A stretch of DNA of 28,098 nucleotides from Heterotrichella gracilis. Its lineage: Eukaryota; Sar; Xanthophyceae; Tribonematales; Xanthonemataceae. Positions within the stretch are counted from its first letter, which is position 1. Every line of letters starts with the position of its first letter. The translations under genes were made by a program, and so were the position numbers. The DNA lies in contig JAULBX010028560.1 in NCBI GenBank assembly GCA_032358255.1, positions 1 through 28,098 on the forward strand. Reading direction: 5' to 3'. Below are positions 10,701 to 21,066 of the stretch, piece by piece. The notes below the pieces were generated by a model that worked only from the letters and a program-made list of their open reading frames with translations, was not told the DNA's origin and searched no databases.

Positions 10701-13700
10701 TGGATCTCCCAGCACGTTCCCAGTGCATTGCAGAGGGTTGTTTAGGGCTTCTGCAGGTTGTTTGCCAAAGGTTGTCTAGGGTTTCTCTAGGGTGCTTGCC
10801 CCCACCTCGAATGCCACCCAGCTGTAGATCCTGCCGGTTGCCCCGGGGATTTGCACCTCCATCACCGAGTCCTCGCCCCCCCCTGGTTCCACCATCATGC
10901 AGGTGTGCACATGCTTGCGCCGCATCCAGGCGGGGACAAGCACCTCTGCACACCAATGGTTTGTTGGGGTTTTGGTAGGGGTTTTAAGGGTTGGGATTCA
11001 ATGAGCACGCAGGTGTTTGCATGCCAGTCATGCAGGTGTGCACATGCTTGCGCCGCATCCAGGCAGGGACGAGCACCTCTGCACCACAAGGGTTTGTTGG
11101 GGTTTTGGTAGGGCTTTTAAGGGTTGGGATTCAATGAGCACGCAGGTGTTTGCATGCCAGTCATGCAGGTGTGCACATGCTTGCGCTGCATCCAGGCGGG
11201 GACAAGCACCTCTGCACAACAAGGGTTTTGTTGGGGTTTTGGTGGAGGTTTTATGGGTTGGGATTCAATGTGCACGCAGGTGTTTCCATGCTTCCGCTGC
11301 CTCCAGGCGGGGGGGAAGCACTTGTGCACCGAACGACAGGGTTTTGATAGGGTTTCTAGCATGGCTCCACCATCATGCATGCTTGCGCTGCAAATAGGCA
11401 GGCACAAGCACCTCTGCACCAGACAACAGGGTTTTGATAGGGTTCTGTAGGGTTTTACAGCTTTTCAAACCATGAAAATTTATGCATGCCACCCCCGCCT
11501 GCTAAATTAATCGCCACTGCTACAGTATCCGCTACAAGATGTTCAATCCCTCATGATTTTATTGATTTATTTGTTCTATTCCCACCTGGAGTTCCTGGAT
11601 GCGGCACATTCCTCCCCCTGAAGGGTTCCTCCCCTGGCAAGCCCCCTGAGGTGCCGGCCGCCAGCTCAGCGTCCAGCTCAAACAGCCCACTCAAGTCGGG
11701 ATCGAGGTTTGATCCCCGCGAGCGGAATTCGCCCAATGGCGCACCATCCCCTCCCGCTGGGGATTGGCCATCGGGGGAGGCACCCCCCAGTCGCGAGGCT
11801 GCTTTGGCTGCATTCTCCTTGCCTTGAAGGAAGAGCCTGCATCACCAGGGAGATGGGCAGTGGTTACAAAAAAGGGGAGGCATCTACAACCCTTAGGGCA
11901 CTGTGTGTAGGGGAACGCATACTGGACCAACCTTCTTTAAGGGTAATGCAGACCATGGTCCAGCCCAACCCTCTTTTAGGGTAATGCAGGCCACGGTCCC
12001 ACTAACTCTATCCTGGTGTGCAGGGGCCTCTTGTAACTCTGCTGCACCACCTAGTTACATCAATCATCCCCAATACCCCCTGCCATAATCATCCCCAGTA
12101 CCTCCTGGCATCAGATTGTAGGACATATCAGGATCAAATGCATAGGACATTGGATGGCAGTCAGAGTCCCGAGCACGCCTGACATCCCAGTGCACCTCCA
12201 GTTTAGGGTTTAGGGTTCAAACCCGCAAACCCTCCCTTTTCTCACCTTGCCCCCACCGCTGCTGCAGACACAACCACCAGTGCCAAGGCGCCAAGCCCAA
12301 CCGCAGGCCTGCAAAACCACAACCACACGGTTATGGATCCCACACATGACGGATCGCACACATGCATTTCACCCAAGCAGCACAATGGCCAGCTTGACCC
12401 AACGTGCAATCGTCACTGCTTGGGGGTGCGTGATCCTAACCAACCACGGAGCCTACAAACCCTAGGCCAAACCCTTACCCTTGAGCGGCCACCCAGTCCT
12501 GGAAACCCTCCCATGCGGTGCTGGCTGTGGCCTCCCTGGCTTCCCAGGGAGGTTCCCAACCGCACCCAGCTTGTGTCCTAAACCCTCAATCCAAAGTGTC
12601 CTACACCCACCACATTCCTCCAGCAATTCCCAGCCATGGTGTCCATCCACGCCACAAAACCCTAGGCCAAACCCTTACCCTTTTGCGGCCGCCCAGTTCT
12701 GGAACCCCTCCCATCTGGTGCTGGCTGTTGCCTCCCTGTTCTCCCTGGGATGGACCACCGCCACCGTGTGTCCCGACCTCCCCTTGCGCACCATCACCTC
12801 ATCCTCCAAGGGGAGCATGGCGTTGGTGAGGTCGAGGGGGATGGTGAGGGCGGTGTCCTGGCTGACGCGCTCGTCGCCTGCAAGGGTGAAAGGGTTAGGG
12901 TTTAGGGTTTAGGGTTAAAAAGGATGGTGAGGGCGGTGCCCTGGCTGACGCGCTCGTCGCCTGCAAGGGTTAAAGAATGAGGGTTAGGGTTTAGGGTTTA
13001 GGGTTTGGGGTTTCAGAGGATGGTGAGGGCGGTGTCCTGGCTGACGCGCTCGTCACATGTCAGAAAGGGGAACATGTGATTTTAGACCGGGGAGGGGGGT
13101 CGGCGCAACTCAATTTTTATCAACTCAATTTAACCGCCCCCGCAGTTTGAAGCCTCCTTGTGGGTCTGGTTTTATGCTTCAGATCTAGGGTTCCGCACAC
13201 TGGTTACCTTTATAGGTTAAGAATAGGCGCACCCTTATTGGCTGTTTATGGGTCAGGTTTTAGGGTTGGGCTTTAGGGTGTAGGGTGTGGCGTGTAGGGT
13301 TGTCGCGCACCCTGGTTGGCTGCCCGCAGCACGTGTTCAGGGATGCCGTATCTCTCCGACAGCTTCTTTACTGTGTCCCCCTTGACCACTGGCAAAACGA
13401 GGTCCCTGTGGGTCAGGAGCGGGGTTCAGCGTAGGGAGCATTGTAGGCAGTTGTCCAGCGTAGGGTTTATACTAGGGTTTTGGCATGGCAGCCGCGGCTC
13501 TATCGCGAGATGGGTTCGGCAAGCAATGAAGTGCACACTGATTGTATACAATTTAGAAAGCTTGGGGTGTAGGGTTTAAGGTTTGGGGTTAGGACCCAGG
13601 GCCTCTGAGCGCTGAAAGCTTTACACCAGCAACGCAGCAGAGCTGGTTGGTGGTGCCAGCCCTTGGTATATTGGGCAGTCGGTGCCTTGCACGTGTAAGT

Positions 13701-14151
13701 ACCACAGTTCTATTATGAGCCAAATGTACACACACAATAGCACCACTCTGGTGTACCAACCACCATCTCCAACTATAGTGCACATGCATGCATGTTGGCA
13801 GTTTTCTGATGCAGCAGTGGTGGGGAGTACGGAACTGTGTTGATGCACTCGTACAGGCGTGGAGACATATGCTATTATAGAAACCCTACAAGGGCAACGC
13901 CCAGCCATCGATACGATGCACGACAGCCACACAACAATGCGTGCATATGCACACACCCACCCGACGATGCCATCCAGGCGCAGCGGGGGCGGCGCAGCGT
14001 CAGGTGGAGGTGGAGGCGGTTTACTGCGCCGAAACAACCCACACACCAACACCGCCCGCAGCCCCTCCCGCCTCCTGACCCCGCCCGCCCGCGAGCTCCC
14101 CCACAGTGGCCGCCGGCTCAGCGGCCAAGTGCCCACAGCCATTGCATGCAT
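7752..14151 (-). CDS. Putative plastid LysM-domain single-pass membrane protein, 11 exons, 739 aa
   Basis: Exons: 14151-13961, 13405-13311, 12877-12679, 12308-12246, 12178-12102, 11807-11586, 10945-10806, 10214-10050, 9633-8934, 8597-8404, 7925-7752. Phases agree throughout. Residues 1-50 are rich in Arg, Ser and Ala with almost no acid, like a chloroplast transit peptide; Met4 is an alternative start. Residues 66-100 form a LysM domain (VVKGDTVKKLSERYGIP, then ..LRAANQGD). One transmembrane helix lies at 163-182 (PAVGLGALALVVVSAAAVGA). A variable Gly/Ser/Pro-rich stretch fills about 430-610 in the 700-bp exon 9. A compact conserved-looking C-terminus follows, with VLAFADRKDAGAAEWLV and PLPPRMVVADF. 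LysM domains bind N-acetylglucosamine polymers such as peptidoglycan or chitin; any ligand here is inferred. I do not recognise a named family. The last exon could instead splice at LALE and continue, and the exon 6 acceptor is a choice between nearby AGs. Confidence 0.75.
8156..8262 (-). repeat. Partial copy of LysM-gene exon 10 donor end
   Basis: CACCCACCTGATCAT.CCT and GCACCAGCCACTCCGC.GCC match 8398-8450. Weaker similarity continues to CCGGG(T/G)(T/G)CAAA. The copy keeps the CAG/GTGGGTG donor and lies in the following intron. Confidence 0.85.
8915..8933 (-). repeat. Telomere-like (TTTAGGG)n forming a splice donor
   Basis: The intron after LysM exon 9 begins GTAGGGTTTAGGGTTTAGGG on the minus strand, so the 5' splice site lies within a TTTAGGG run. 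The same occurs at the donor of UTP6 exon 6 (17145-17157). Confidence 0.8.
9618..9908 (-). repeat. Degenerate repeats of LysM exon 9 acceptor region, ~6 copies
   Basis: The true junction is CTTGGTGCAG/TTCCCTGAAA (9643-9624 on the minus strand). Similar blocks, GGGCACA(T)TTCAGGG(A)A(C/T)TG(C/G)CACCAAG-like on the plus strand, recur near 9661, 9697, 9767, 9807 and 9882. Several keep a CAG at the acceptor position. Spacing is irregular (about 35-75 bp). Confidence 0.75.
10371..10430 (-). repeat. Partial copy of LysM exon 8 acceptor end
   Basis: ACACCCACGATGGAGCTCAT, GGTGGT and GTC.AG.GCCTGC.CAG match 10174-10222, covering the first ~40 coding bases and the acceptor. The copy lies in the intron upstream, about 200 bp away. 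Confidence 0.87.
10897..11425 (-). repeat. Tandem array of LysM exon 7 acceptor end, 133-bp period
   Basis: TGTGCACATGCTTGCG recurs at 10904 (real exon), 11037 and 11170, exactly 133 bp apart. Two shorter, diverged copies lie near 11290 and 11375. Each copy carries the minus-strand acceptor GTGCAG/AGGTGCTTG (or close) plus about 50 coding bases encoding VLVPAWMRRKHVHTCM-like sequence. TTGTTGGGGTTTTGGT-type filler joins the units. It lies in the intron between exons 6 and 7. Confidence 0.92.
12483..12560 (-). repeat. Copy of LysM exon 3 donor half
   Basis: Matches 12682-12757. On the minus strand it still encodes EATASTAWEGFQDWVAAQ followed by G/GTAAGGG, against EATASTRWEGFQNWAAAK with the same donor in the real exon. 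An AG (GGGAAGCCAG) precedes it, so it could act as a separate or alternative exon. Confidence 0.85.
12841..13062 (-). repeat. Three tandem copies of LysM exon 3 acceptor end
   Basis: ATGGTGAGGGCGGTG(T/C)CCTG followed by GCTGACGCGCTCGTC occurs at 12841 (real), 12924 and 13020. The two upstream copies lie in the intron. The first intronic copy keeps CTTGCAG/GCGACGAG, and the second has changed to TGACATGTGACGAG. (TTTAGGG)n-type runs separate the units. Confidence 0.9.
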
Positions 14152-14815
14152 GCAAACCGCTGCGTTGGACCACCTCTACACAGAATGAAAGCAAGACTGA
14201 AGTATTGACAGCTGTATTTTCCAGCACAGGTAGGGTGGACGGGTACTGGGGAACTGCTATCCAGCGCAGGCCAGTTAAGCTTGTGCCATCGTCTTCAGAA
14301 AACAACGTGTGGTTGTCCCCGCACAGCTTGCCCTCCAGGGTTTGATACACGATAGCTTATCAGTGCCACGGCAATGTTGCAATAACAACAACCCTATTGC
14401 TACTAGCTGCCTCGTACAACCGCTTGGTATAGGGTGCCTTGTGCTACCGCAGTGACCGCCGTGCACTCTGAAACCAAGGTACCATTTGGTGAATTCCCCT
14501 TGAAGGGCAAAAACAGCTGATCACCAGTGTGTGCCCATTTGGACCCTGCGACCCCGGACCTTTAAGGCGTGTCCTCTGAGAAAAAGTGCAGGTGCGTCCT
14601 GTGCGATCTCAGTCTCAACAGCCACGCCAATTTGCTCTATCCAACGGTGGTACATGGTGGATGGTGGATGGTGGCATGAAGCCTGGATTGGGCGTCCAAA
14701 GAAAGAAACAAAGCGCCCCACACGCAGCGGCACACCACAAACCAGCAATAATAGTATCAAAGGCTTTCAGAACTGCCGGAAAATCAGGCTAAGGCTGATC
14801 AACTCTTGAAAAGCT

Positions 14816-14896
14816 CAGCCTTTGACCCAGACTGGCCGGGCAGACCCAGACTCGCCGGGCAGCCCACTGGCAAGACCCAGATTGGGCGGGCAGCCA
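14816..14896. repeat. Direct repeats of GACCCAGA(C/T)..GGGC
   Basis: GACCCAGACTGGCCGGGCA, GACCCAGACTCGCCGGGCAG and GACCCAGATTGGGCGGGCAG follow one another at about 20-35 bp spacing. Confidence 0.8.
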
Positions 14897-15063
14897 TACA
14901 AGTCATACAAGTCAGGTAGCCATATGAGTCACTGCCATACGATGCAAAAGCGTTGATAGCACCATGATATGAGAAATTTAAAAGCAGGACATTCATTAAC
15001 CTAGGACGGCAGTATGTGCATGGATAGTCTCATATTTGAAGCAGGACATTCGTTCTCCTAGCC

Positions 15064-15112
15064 TACATGGATAGTACCCTACATGGATAGTACCCCACAT
15101 GGATAGTCTCGC
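15064..15112. repeat. 16-bp tandem repeat, 3 copies
   Basis: ACATGGATAGTACCC(T/C) repeats at 15065, 15081 and 15097, with a related GCATGGATAGTCT at 15019. The sequence GCAGGACATTC also occurs twice just upstream (about 14984 and 15040). Confidence 0.8.
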
Positions 15113-15239
15113 AACTCCTTGCAAGCGATGAAAATTCTACACCACTTAGGACAGACACCTGCCATATTACTGCCCCCTCCCCTCCCTTAACCTTGCCCAT
15201 CGCGCCCACCACCAGCGCAGCCTGCCCAGAAAGCCCTAG

Positions 15240-18200
15240 CTAGGGTTGCACCAGGGTTTTGTAGGCCGCCTCAAACTCGCTGGGATCCTCCAGTGCCTTC
15301 ATTGCCTTCCAGTACACCTCACCTGCACTGATGGCACCCCCCTTGGCCCCCGCAGCATATCGTGCCCAGCACAGCCACAGCGCCACGTCATCACTGCCGT
15401 GGGAGGCGGCGGCAGCCTGCGAAACGGGGAGGACTTTAGGTTTGGGGTATAGATGTGATTAGTAAGTACCCTGGCGCAGCATGTGCAAGACTGACTGTTG
15501 ATCTGGCTGTATTGCTGGAATGCATGTAACTGACTGACTGAGGAATAATGCCCTGATGCTGATCATAGATAATGTGACCTTGGGAAAGCACGCCGGGAGT
15601 TGCAGTCATTCACTCATAGAAAGACGCCACAGGATTGAGATGTGTGGATCTAAGGGGCAGCACATATGTGGGTGTCAAAGGGGGAAGCTGTGATCATTCG
15701 ACCTGTGAGGAACACCCTTGCAAGCTGGCCTTGGGCTTGCGACTTCCAGTGCAGCGCGCACGTGAATCGTCTGCACCCCGCACATGTCCATCACGTGAAA
15801 CACAAATGCCCTAGCGCAGGGTTTTGCACGCACCTCAAACAGCCGCGCCACCCGCTTGGCGTCTGCGTGCTTGCCCCCATGGTCGCAATCTGCAATTTCC
15901 TCCCCAATCACTCCCCGATAGAAGTCTCCCCCTGGCGAGGGCACGTGGAGCAGAGGCACGTAGAACTTGCGCATGGCCTCAATACCCTTGAGGTGGTTTA
16001 GGGTTTTGGCCGCCGCGGCGACCACAGCACCCATCCCCCCCTGCATGGCATCAAAGCGGGAGTTAGCGGCAAACCCTACCTTCCACTGTAAAATCCTAGT
16101 GTGGATTGCTGGGCATGTGTACGAGTGCTTATCAGTCAAAACTCTGCAGGCTGTGTGTGCGACCCAGAAGACCGTAAAGAACTTAGCTGAACCCTATAAT
16201 TCTGTGTTTAGACCTAAATACAACCACCCAGCTCTTGTCATAAGCTTGTGCAAATCAAGCGGACTGTGCAGCTGTTCTGCTGTACGCAGTTGGGCGACAC
16301 CTAGGTAAGAGGTCTCCTCGCCTTAAATGGTGAATGTACAGCATCGCTATGGTAACCATTTGTACAGATAGATTGTTTCAAGAATTGGTAGTCGTCAATA
16401 TGGTATGCAGGACTGAAGAAATTTGGATTTACTGCCACCCCTGCTTCTTACCGTGGTGGGACCCTTGGGCAGACCAGTCAGGGTTTTTGCCAGCGCCTTC
16501 AAAACCCTCTTGAGCCCAGCCCCACACCCTGCCAGGACCTCCATCCCCAGCAGCCACAATTGCGCCCCCTGGCCGGGGGGCATGCATTCCAGCGCATGTA
16601 GCACCACCCCCTCCAGCTCCTTTGCGCCCCCTGGCACCTCCCCTTCACCCGACGTCGATGCCACCTCCCTTGCTACCGCCTGGGCCTCCAGAGCCACCCT
16701 CTGGCACCAAATGTCGGCGGAATGCGAGGGGGATGCGCCCCCCCCGCAGGCCCGCCGGGCCACGTTTAGCGCCGCATTTTGGTCCCCTAGCCGGGCATGG
16801 ATGGCTGGCCATTGCAGCAAGAGGCTCTCGGTGGCTGCCCCTGCAGACAGCAGGGGTGGCAGTTGGACACAGCAAATTTCATGAAACCGTACACATCAGG
16901 CCCTATTTGCCAGGTCATCGATCGCTTGCCAATGCACCTGCTGTGTTGCAGGGTGAGCGACCCCAGGCCAAGAGGAGGCATTTAGGGTTTAGGGTTTAGG
17001 AAGGAGCGGGGTCACATGCATTGGTTGACCTGACTGTGCGAGGGACCTTGTTACATGAAAGACTGGGGAAAGTAGGAGTTTATTGTAGGTATACATACTA
17101 GACCATAAACGTGATTCTAATATCAGGAGCACAGCAAGGGTAAACCCTAAACCCTACCTGTTTCAAATGCGCGCTCAATGACCCCCAGCAGGCTGCGAGC
17201 CATTTCACCCCCTTGTTCGTCCACTCCCCCATCCTCCCCCTGCTCCCAGTGCCCCTTCAGCTGTTCCAACAGGAAGGAGGCATAATACTCATACATGGCT
17301 GGGGAGGGGAGCTGCGCCACCCCCTGTTGGTATACCGCCACCGCGCCCTGGAGAGAAAACACAGCAGGGTAAAAGCTAGGGCAGGGTGGGGTGCGCAGAT
17401 GTATATTTGAACGATTTTCTGGTAAATATTGTGTGCATGCCATGGCTTCGTTCATGACTACTCACACTGCACCCTGCAGTACTTAGCCACAAGCAAAGAA
17501 TGGTACACAGACAACTTTGGTGTGTGACTACCACCTTGCGTAATAAATGTATAGATTTAGTAGCACGTCAGTGTCAGCAACGCCTAAATGCTACGAGCAT
17601 GCCACATAAACCCTACAGGTACATCCAGAATCTATTAAACATCCAACCTACCTTCCATGGCTGATCCTCCTGTGCCTGTGGCCTGGGTCCCATGCACCGC
17701 CTTGCCCGCACATCCCACGCGCCCTCCTCCCCTTGGAAATCCCTCTCAATCCCCTGGTACACACCCTCCTCAAGGGCAGACACACCCTGCGCAACAAGGC
17801 CACGTGCGTTTGCATACGAAGGATGCAATAAGGGCCCTTTTAATGCATCCATATTTTGTTTCAAACCTGATTGCGCAAATTCCTATAGAAACTCCCCGGC
17901 GTACTAAAAGTGCCTTTTTGTTAATATAAGCTATATTAGTTCCAAGACTTGGTCACTATACTTTATTTCAAAGCCCTCAATCTCTTGTATGCATGGCCTT
18001 TCAGCACATTTGCAGCACAGGCATGATGCCAACAAGGCACTAAGTATTCTAACCAGACGCGGCGTAAAGAAAGGAGCTTGGAAACACAAAGTACAGATGC
18101 AAGCAACATCTTGCTCCAACACAAACAATTTTCCGGATGATTTCTCGAGCAACAAGACCTGGCAATGCTCACCCCATTATCGGAACCTTACGCGCCAAAA

Positions 18201-20037
18201 CTCCTCTAGGATATCAGCACCTATTGCGACCCTAGGGGCCGATTCCCTCCTAGGGTTTCTCACCTCAAAGCTGAAACCCTCCAGGGCCGCCAGGATCTGC
18301 CTGCGCAGCCCCAAATCCCTTGGGATGGCCTCGATTGCGTTGTTGATCACGATTTTCGCCACGCCTCCCGACAGGACCGCGGCCACTGCGCGCTCCGAAT
18401 CATCTTGAGCGCCCTCCCCTGTGGCATTGATTTGCAAAGCGTTCATTCCCACGCCAATACCAATAGTAAAAATGTGCCCAGCTGAGGTAACAGGAGATGC
18501 ACTGTGCAATATCCCCCTGGCAGCCCCTTCTTACTTGCTGACATGCGTTCCATCAGTCAGATTCACATCGATGAAAGATGCTGCCAGGAAGGGTGAAACT
18601 GACACGAGTGGTGTTGTCGGGTGCATTGTCTTGCTGTCCTTGCTTCACTATCGCATCGTGTGTACAGCAAATGTTGGATACGGCCTGGTTGCAACTGATT
18701 GCAACTGATTGCAACTGATTTGCTCCACCCAAAAACCATACAGCCATCCTCACCTGGATCAGCAATCCCCAGCACCTTGCGCCGCATCCCCAGCCGCTGG
18801 CAGTACGCCAGCTCCATCCCCAGGTACTCCACCCACATGGCCCCCTGGGAGCGGCACATGCGCAGGCCACGCTGCATGAGCGCCCGAGCGGCGCGCGGGT
18901 TGTGGTTTGAACCCAGCTCCCAGGCCGCGGCGGTGCACCACAGGGGTGCGGAGCGAGGGTGCAGGCGCAGGGCAGCGGTCAGCGCCTGCGGGGGATGGGC
19001 AGGGTTTTGGTTGGATCACATTCCTCCTCCGCCAACCCCACCGCTCCATCCAGCTTTGGCAGTTGCCGAATGGTCATGGTATCCTGGCAGCCAGCCCATC
19101 CAATTTCTAACAGGTTTCAAAGCGATCCCCAGTGCCCATTACTTCAAAACATTTGAACCTATATTGAAAAATTCTGAATATATAATGTAAAAAGATTCCA
19201 ACACCATATTTGCTTCCTCCACCCGCCCCTCTTTCTTTATGCCCCACCCACCTTTGACATCTGCCTGTTTGACTTTGTCTCCCTGCAGAAGGCCAGCCAG
19301 CCCATCCAGATGCGCAGGTCGCCCTTGAACTTGCGGGTGGCGCGCTGGAAGATGCTGTGGATGCGGCGGTTGATAGCAAAATCCGCAAGGGAGGTCTTCC
19401 CGCTGATGCCGCGGGAGATGGCGCGGGTGCTGCGGATGGCCTCGAGTTTCTTTTCGTATTCTACATACCTGGTGGAGAGAGGTAGGGGGGAGACACCAGG
19501 TTATGCGGTGCAGAGAAGTTGAAATTGCAAGTAAAAGTGGAATCCTTCGCAATCCAGTATTACGTACATAAACAAGGGGGTTAGAGGGTGGGGGTATGTG
19601 GATTGTACAGAGAATGAAAGAATAGTTTGGAGGGTTGACGAACATTCATTGCATGGCAAGACATCCAGTGTGACATGCGGCAAGGCCAAGCATGGTGGCG
19701 AGACATGTAAGGAGTTGGGAGGGATATCGTGCGAGGGCTGCAGAATACCCTAATGCAGGGTTTCAAATCAGTCTGGCGTCATGCAATGCAGAGGGACATG
19801 CAAATTGCCACCAGGAAAGCCAATCACCGGCAATGCCCCTTGCATTCCCAAACCCTAGCAAAACCCTTACCTCAGGAAATCCAGCTTGAGCGCTGCCCTG
19901 CGCTTGAGCCCATACTCAAATTCCGAGCGTTTCTGGACGATTGCGCGGCATTCTGCCTTGGAAAAATAGCCCCTGGCTTCGAAATCCTCAAGCTCTGGGA
20001 GCATAGCCTCGAGGTAGAAGCGCACTGTGTCCGCCAT
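15240..20037 (-). CDS. UTP6: U3 snoRNA-associated protein 6 (UTP6), HAT-repeat protein, 9 exons, 637 aa
   Basis: Exons: 20037-19871, 19468-19252, 18985-18754, 18418-18264, 17786-17652, 17347-17158, 16840-16452, 16085-15834, 15416-15240 (TAG). All junctions are GT-AG in phase. UTP6 belongs to the UTP-B subcomplex of the nucleolar small-subunit processome, which processes the 18S rRNA precursor. The N-terminus is diagnostic: MADTVRFYLEAMLPELEDFE, then KRSEFEYGLKRR and DFLRYVEYEKKLEAIR (residues 1-70). HAT-like repeats follow: IWMGWLAFCRETKSNRQMSK, ALRLHPRSAPLW, MWVEYLGMELAY and GIERDF. The C-terminus carries further HAT-like units (VARLFE, LWLCWARYAAG, GEVYWKAMKALEDPSEF). Length fits the family: human is about 600 aa and plant proteins are somewhat longer. 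The exon 8 acceptor (16086) is the least certain, since CAG before GGGGGGATG near 16050 is an alternative. It is divergent from the SET gene. I saw no exon-end copies in its introns, unlike its neighbours. Confidence 0.93.
15471..15541 (+). repeat. Dispersed repeat family A copy
   Basis: CTGGCGCAGCATGTGCAAGA, then CTGACTG, ATCTGGCTGTATTGCTGGAA and TGCATGTAAC, with tail TGACTGACTGA. It lies in the last UTP6 intron. No clear target-site duplication was seen. Confidence 0.85.
18691..18720. repeat. 10-bp tandem repeat, 3 perfect copies
   Basis: GCAACTGATT three times, in the UTP6 intron between exons 3 and 4, about 35 bp from the exon 3 donor. Confidence 0.95.
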
Positions 20038-21066
20038 GGTGGCAGGGAAACCCTAGCGGGTGCACCGAAAACCCTAGCGGGAGTAGTGGAAACCCTAGTG
20101 GGGTTGTGGTGACAGATTCGGTGGCGAGGGCTGCTGATGATGATGCTCGGCAGGGATGTGTGGCCAAGGGAGGTTGCAGACCCTAAAGTGGGGTTCTGGC
20201 TGGGGCTGGTGTTGGGGTGTGTGGCTCTCCCTTAATGGTTGGGTGATGGGCCTCCTGGGCTGATATGAAGCTCCTTTCCAATTCTGTTTGCTGCTTTTTA
20301 CCCTGTACGAATCGAAGCAGGCCAGGACCTAACCCAGTGAGTTGCCCAGCAGCAGTGCTGCTGTGTGGCAAGTGTGTGTGTACTAGAGTGGATTTATGTG
20401 CCTCTCAGCTGCGGTAACCACAGCGAACGGCAAAACGGCGCAGTCTGCTTCCCTTATGAGTTCCGCTTATGGTGAACTCCTTAGACAGACAAGAAAGCTA
20501 CCCACGAGCAAAGTGTTCTAGCTTGCAGCTACCAGTTCAAAGCAATGGGTGTTACAGCTATCACCCGTACTCAGGTGCCGAGGCGGCGGTAGTGGCGGTG
20601 GCACCCAGGTATTGACACAACAATATATGCCACCATGGCTTCGCTTGTAGCGCGACACAAGAGGTGGTTTTGACGGCCGTGACGGCGAAACAGTCGCCGG
20701 TGGGAGCCGCCTATATGCATGCATTGCGCGGCCGGTGGTGGTCTGCCGCCTGGCAGTTGTCTCCCGCCAAAACAAAGCTTACGGGTCGTGATAAACTGCC
20801 TGACGCAGTGGGTTTTGTTGACTTGTATTGGATCTGATAGTGTACCACTGCAAAGACAGACCACACGGCATCCCATTGTAGTGGGATGTTGCAATGCGTT
20901 GCAAACCATGCATTCCATTGCAGACCATGCTCGCACAGCATGCTTCTAACCAGACGCAGTGCTTGGAGGCTAGTGAACCCAATGCTCTTCACACTGAGGC
21001 AATTCTAACCCACAACTAGCCACTTCACGGGAAAACACTGAGGTAGAGACGCCTGTTATAGTGGGC
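20038..21066. other. Divergent intergenic region between UTP6 and the SET gene
   Basis: About 1 kb separating two divergent start codons, so both promoters should lie here. ORFs inside show no family similarity. AACCCTAGCGGG-type repeats sit next to the UTP6 start (about 20049-20105). No core promoter element is clear. Confidence 0.6.

Larger units (their letters stand above)
14152..15239. other. Intergenic region between UTP6 stop and LysM gene start
   Basis: 1,088 bp without a supported gene. It should contain the LysM gene promoter and the UTP6 3' UTR, but no TATA box or minus-strand TGTAA was convincing. It holds two small direct-repeat clusters (14816-14896 and 15064-15112). Confidence 0.5.

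Noticed and set aside
10897..11425. Regularly spaced repeats that might be read as a CRISPR-like array
   Set aside because: The units are 133 bp, contain a splice acceptor and coding sequence of the adjacent exon, and the window is clearly eukaryotic. Spacers are not unique.
11808..11839. Alternative acceptor giving a longer LysM exon 6
   Set aside because: GATGCAG at about 11839 leads, in the phase set by exon 5, to a frame that stops early. The AG at 11808 keeps the long open frame and the phase with exon 7.
13621..13960. Open reading frame continuing past LysM exon 1 on the minus strand
   Set aside because: Similarity of style and Pro-rich coding stops at the GTGGGTGTG donor; splicing there joins in phase directly to the LysM exon.
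20518..20992. Overlapping minus-strand ORFs between UTP6 and the SET gene
   Set aside because: No domain, motif or splice pattern; overlapping open frames in several phases are expected by chance in GC-rich DNA.
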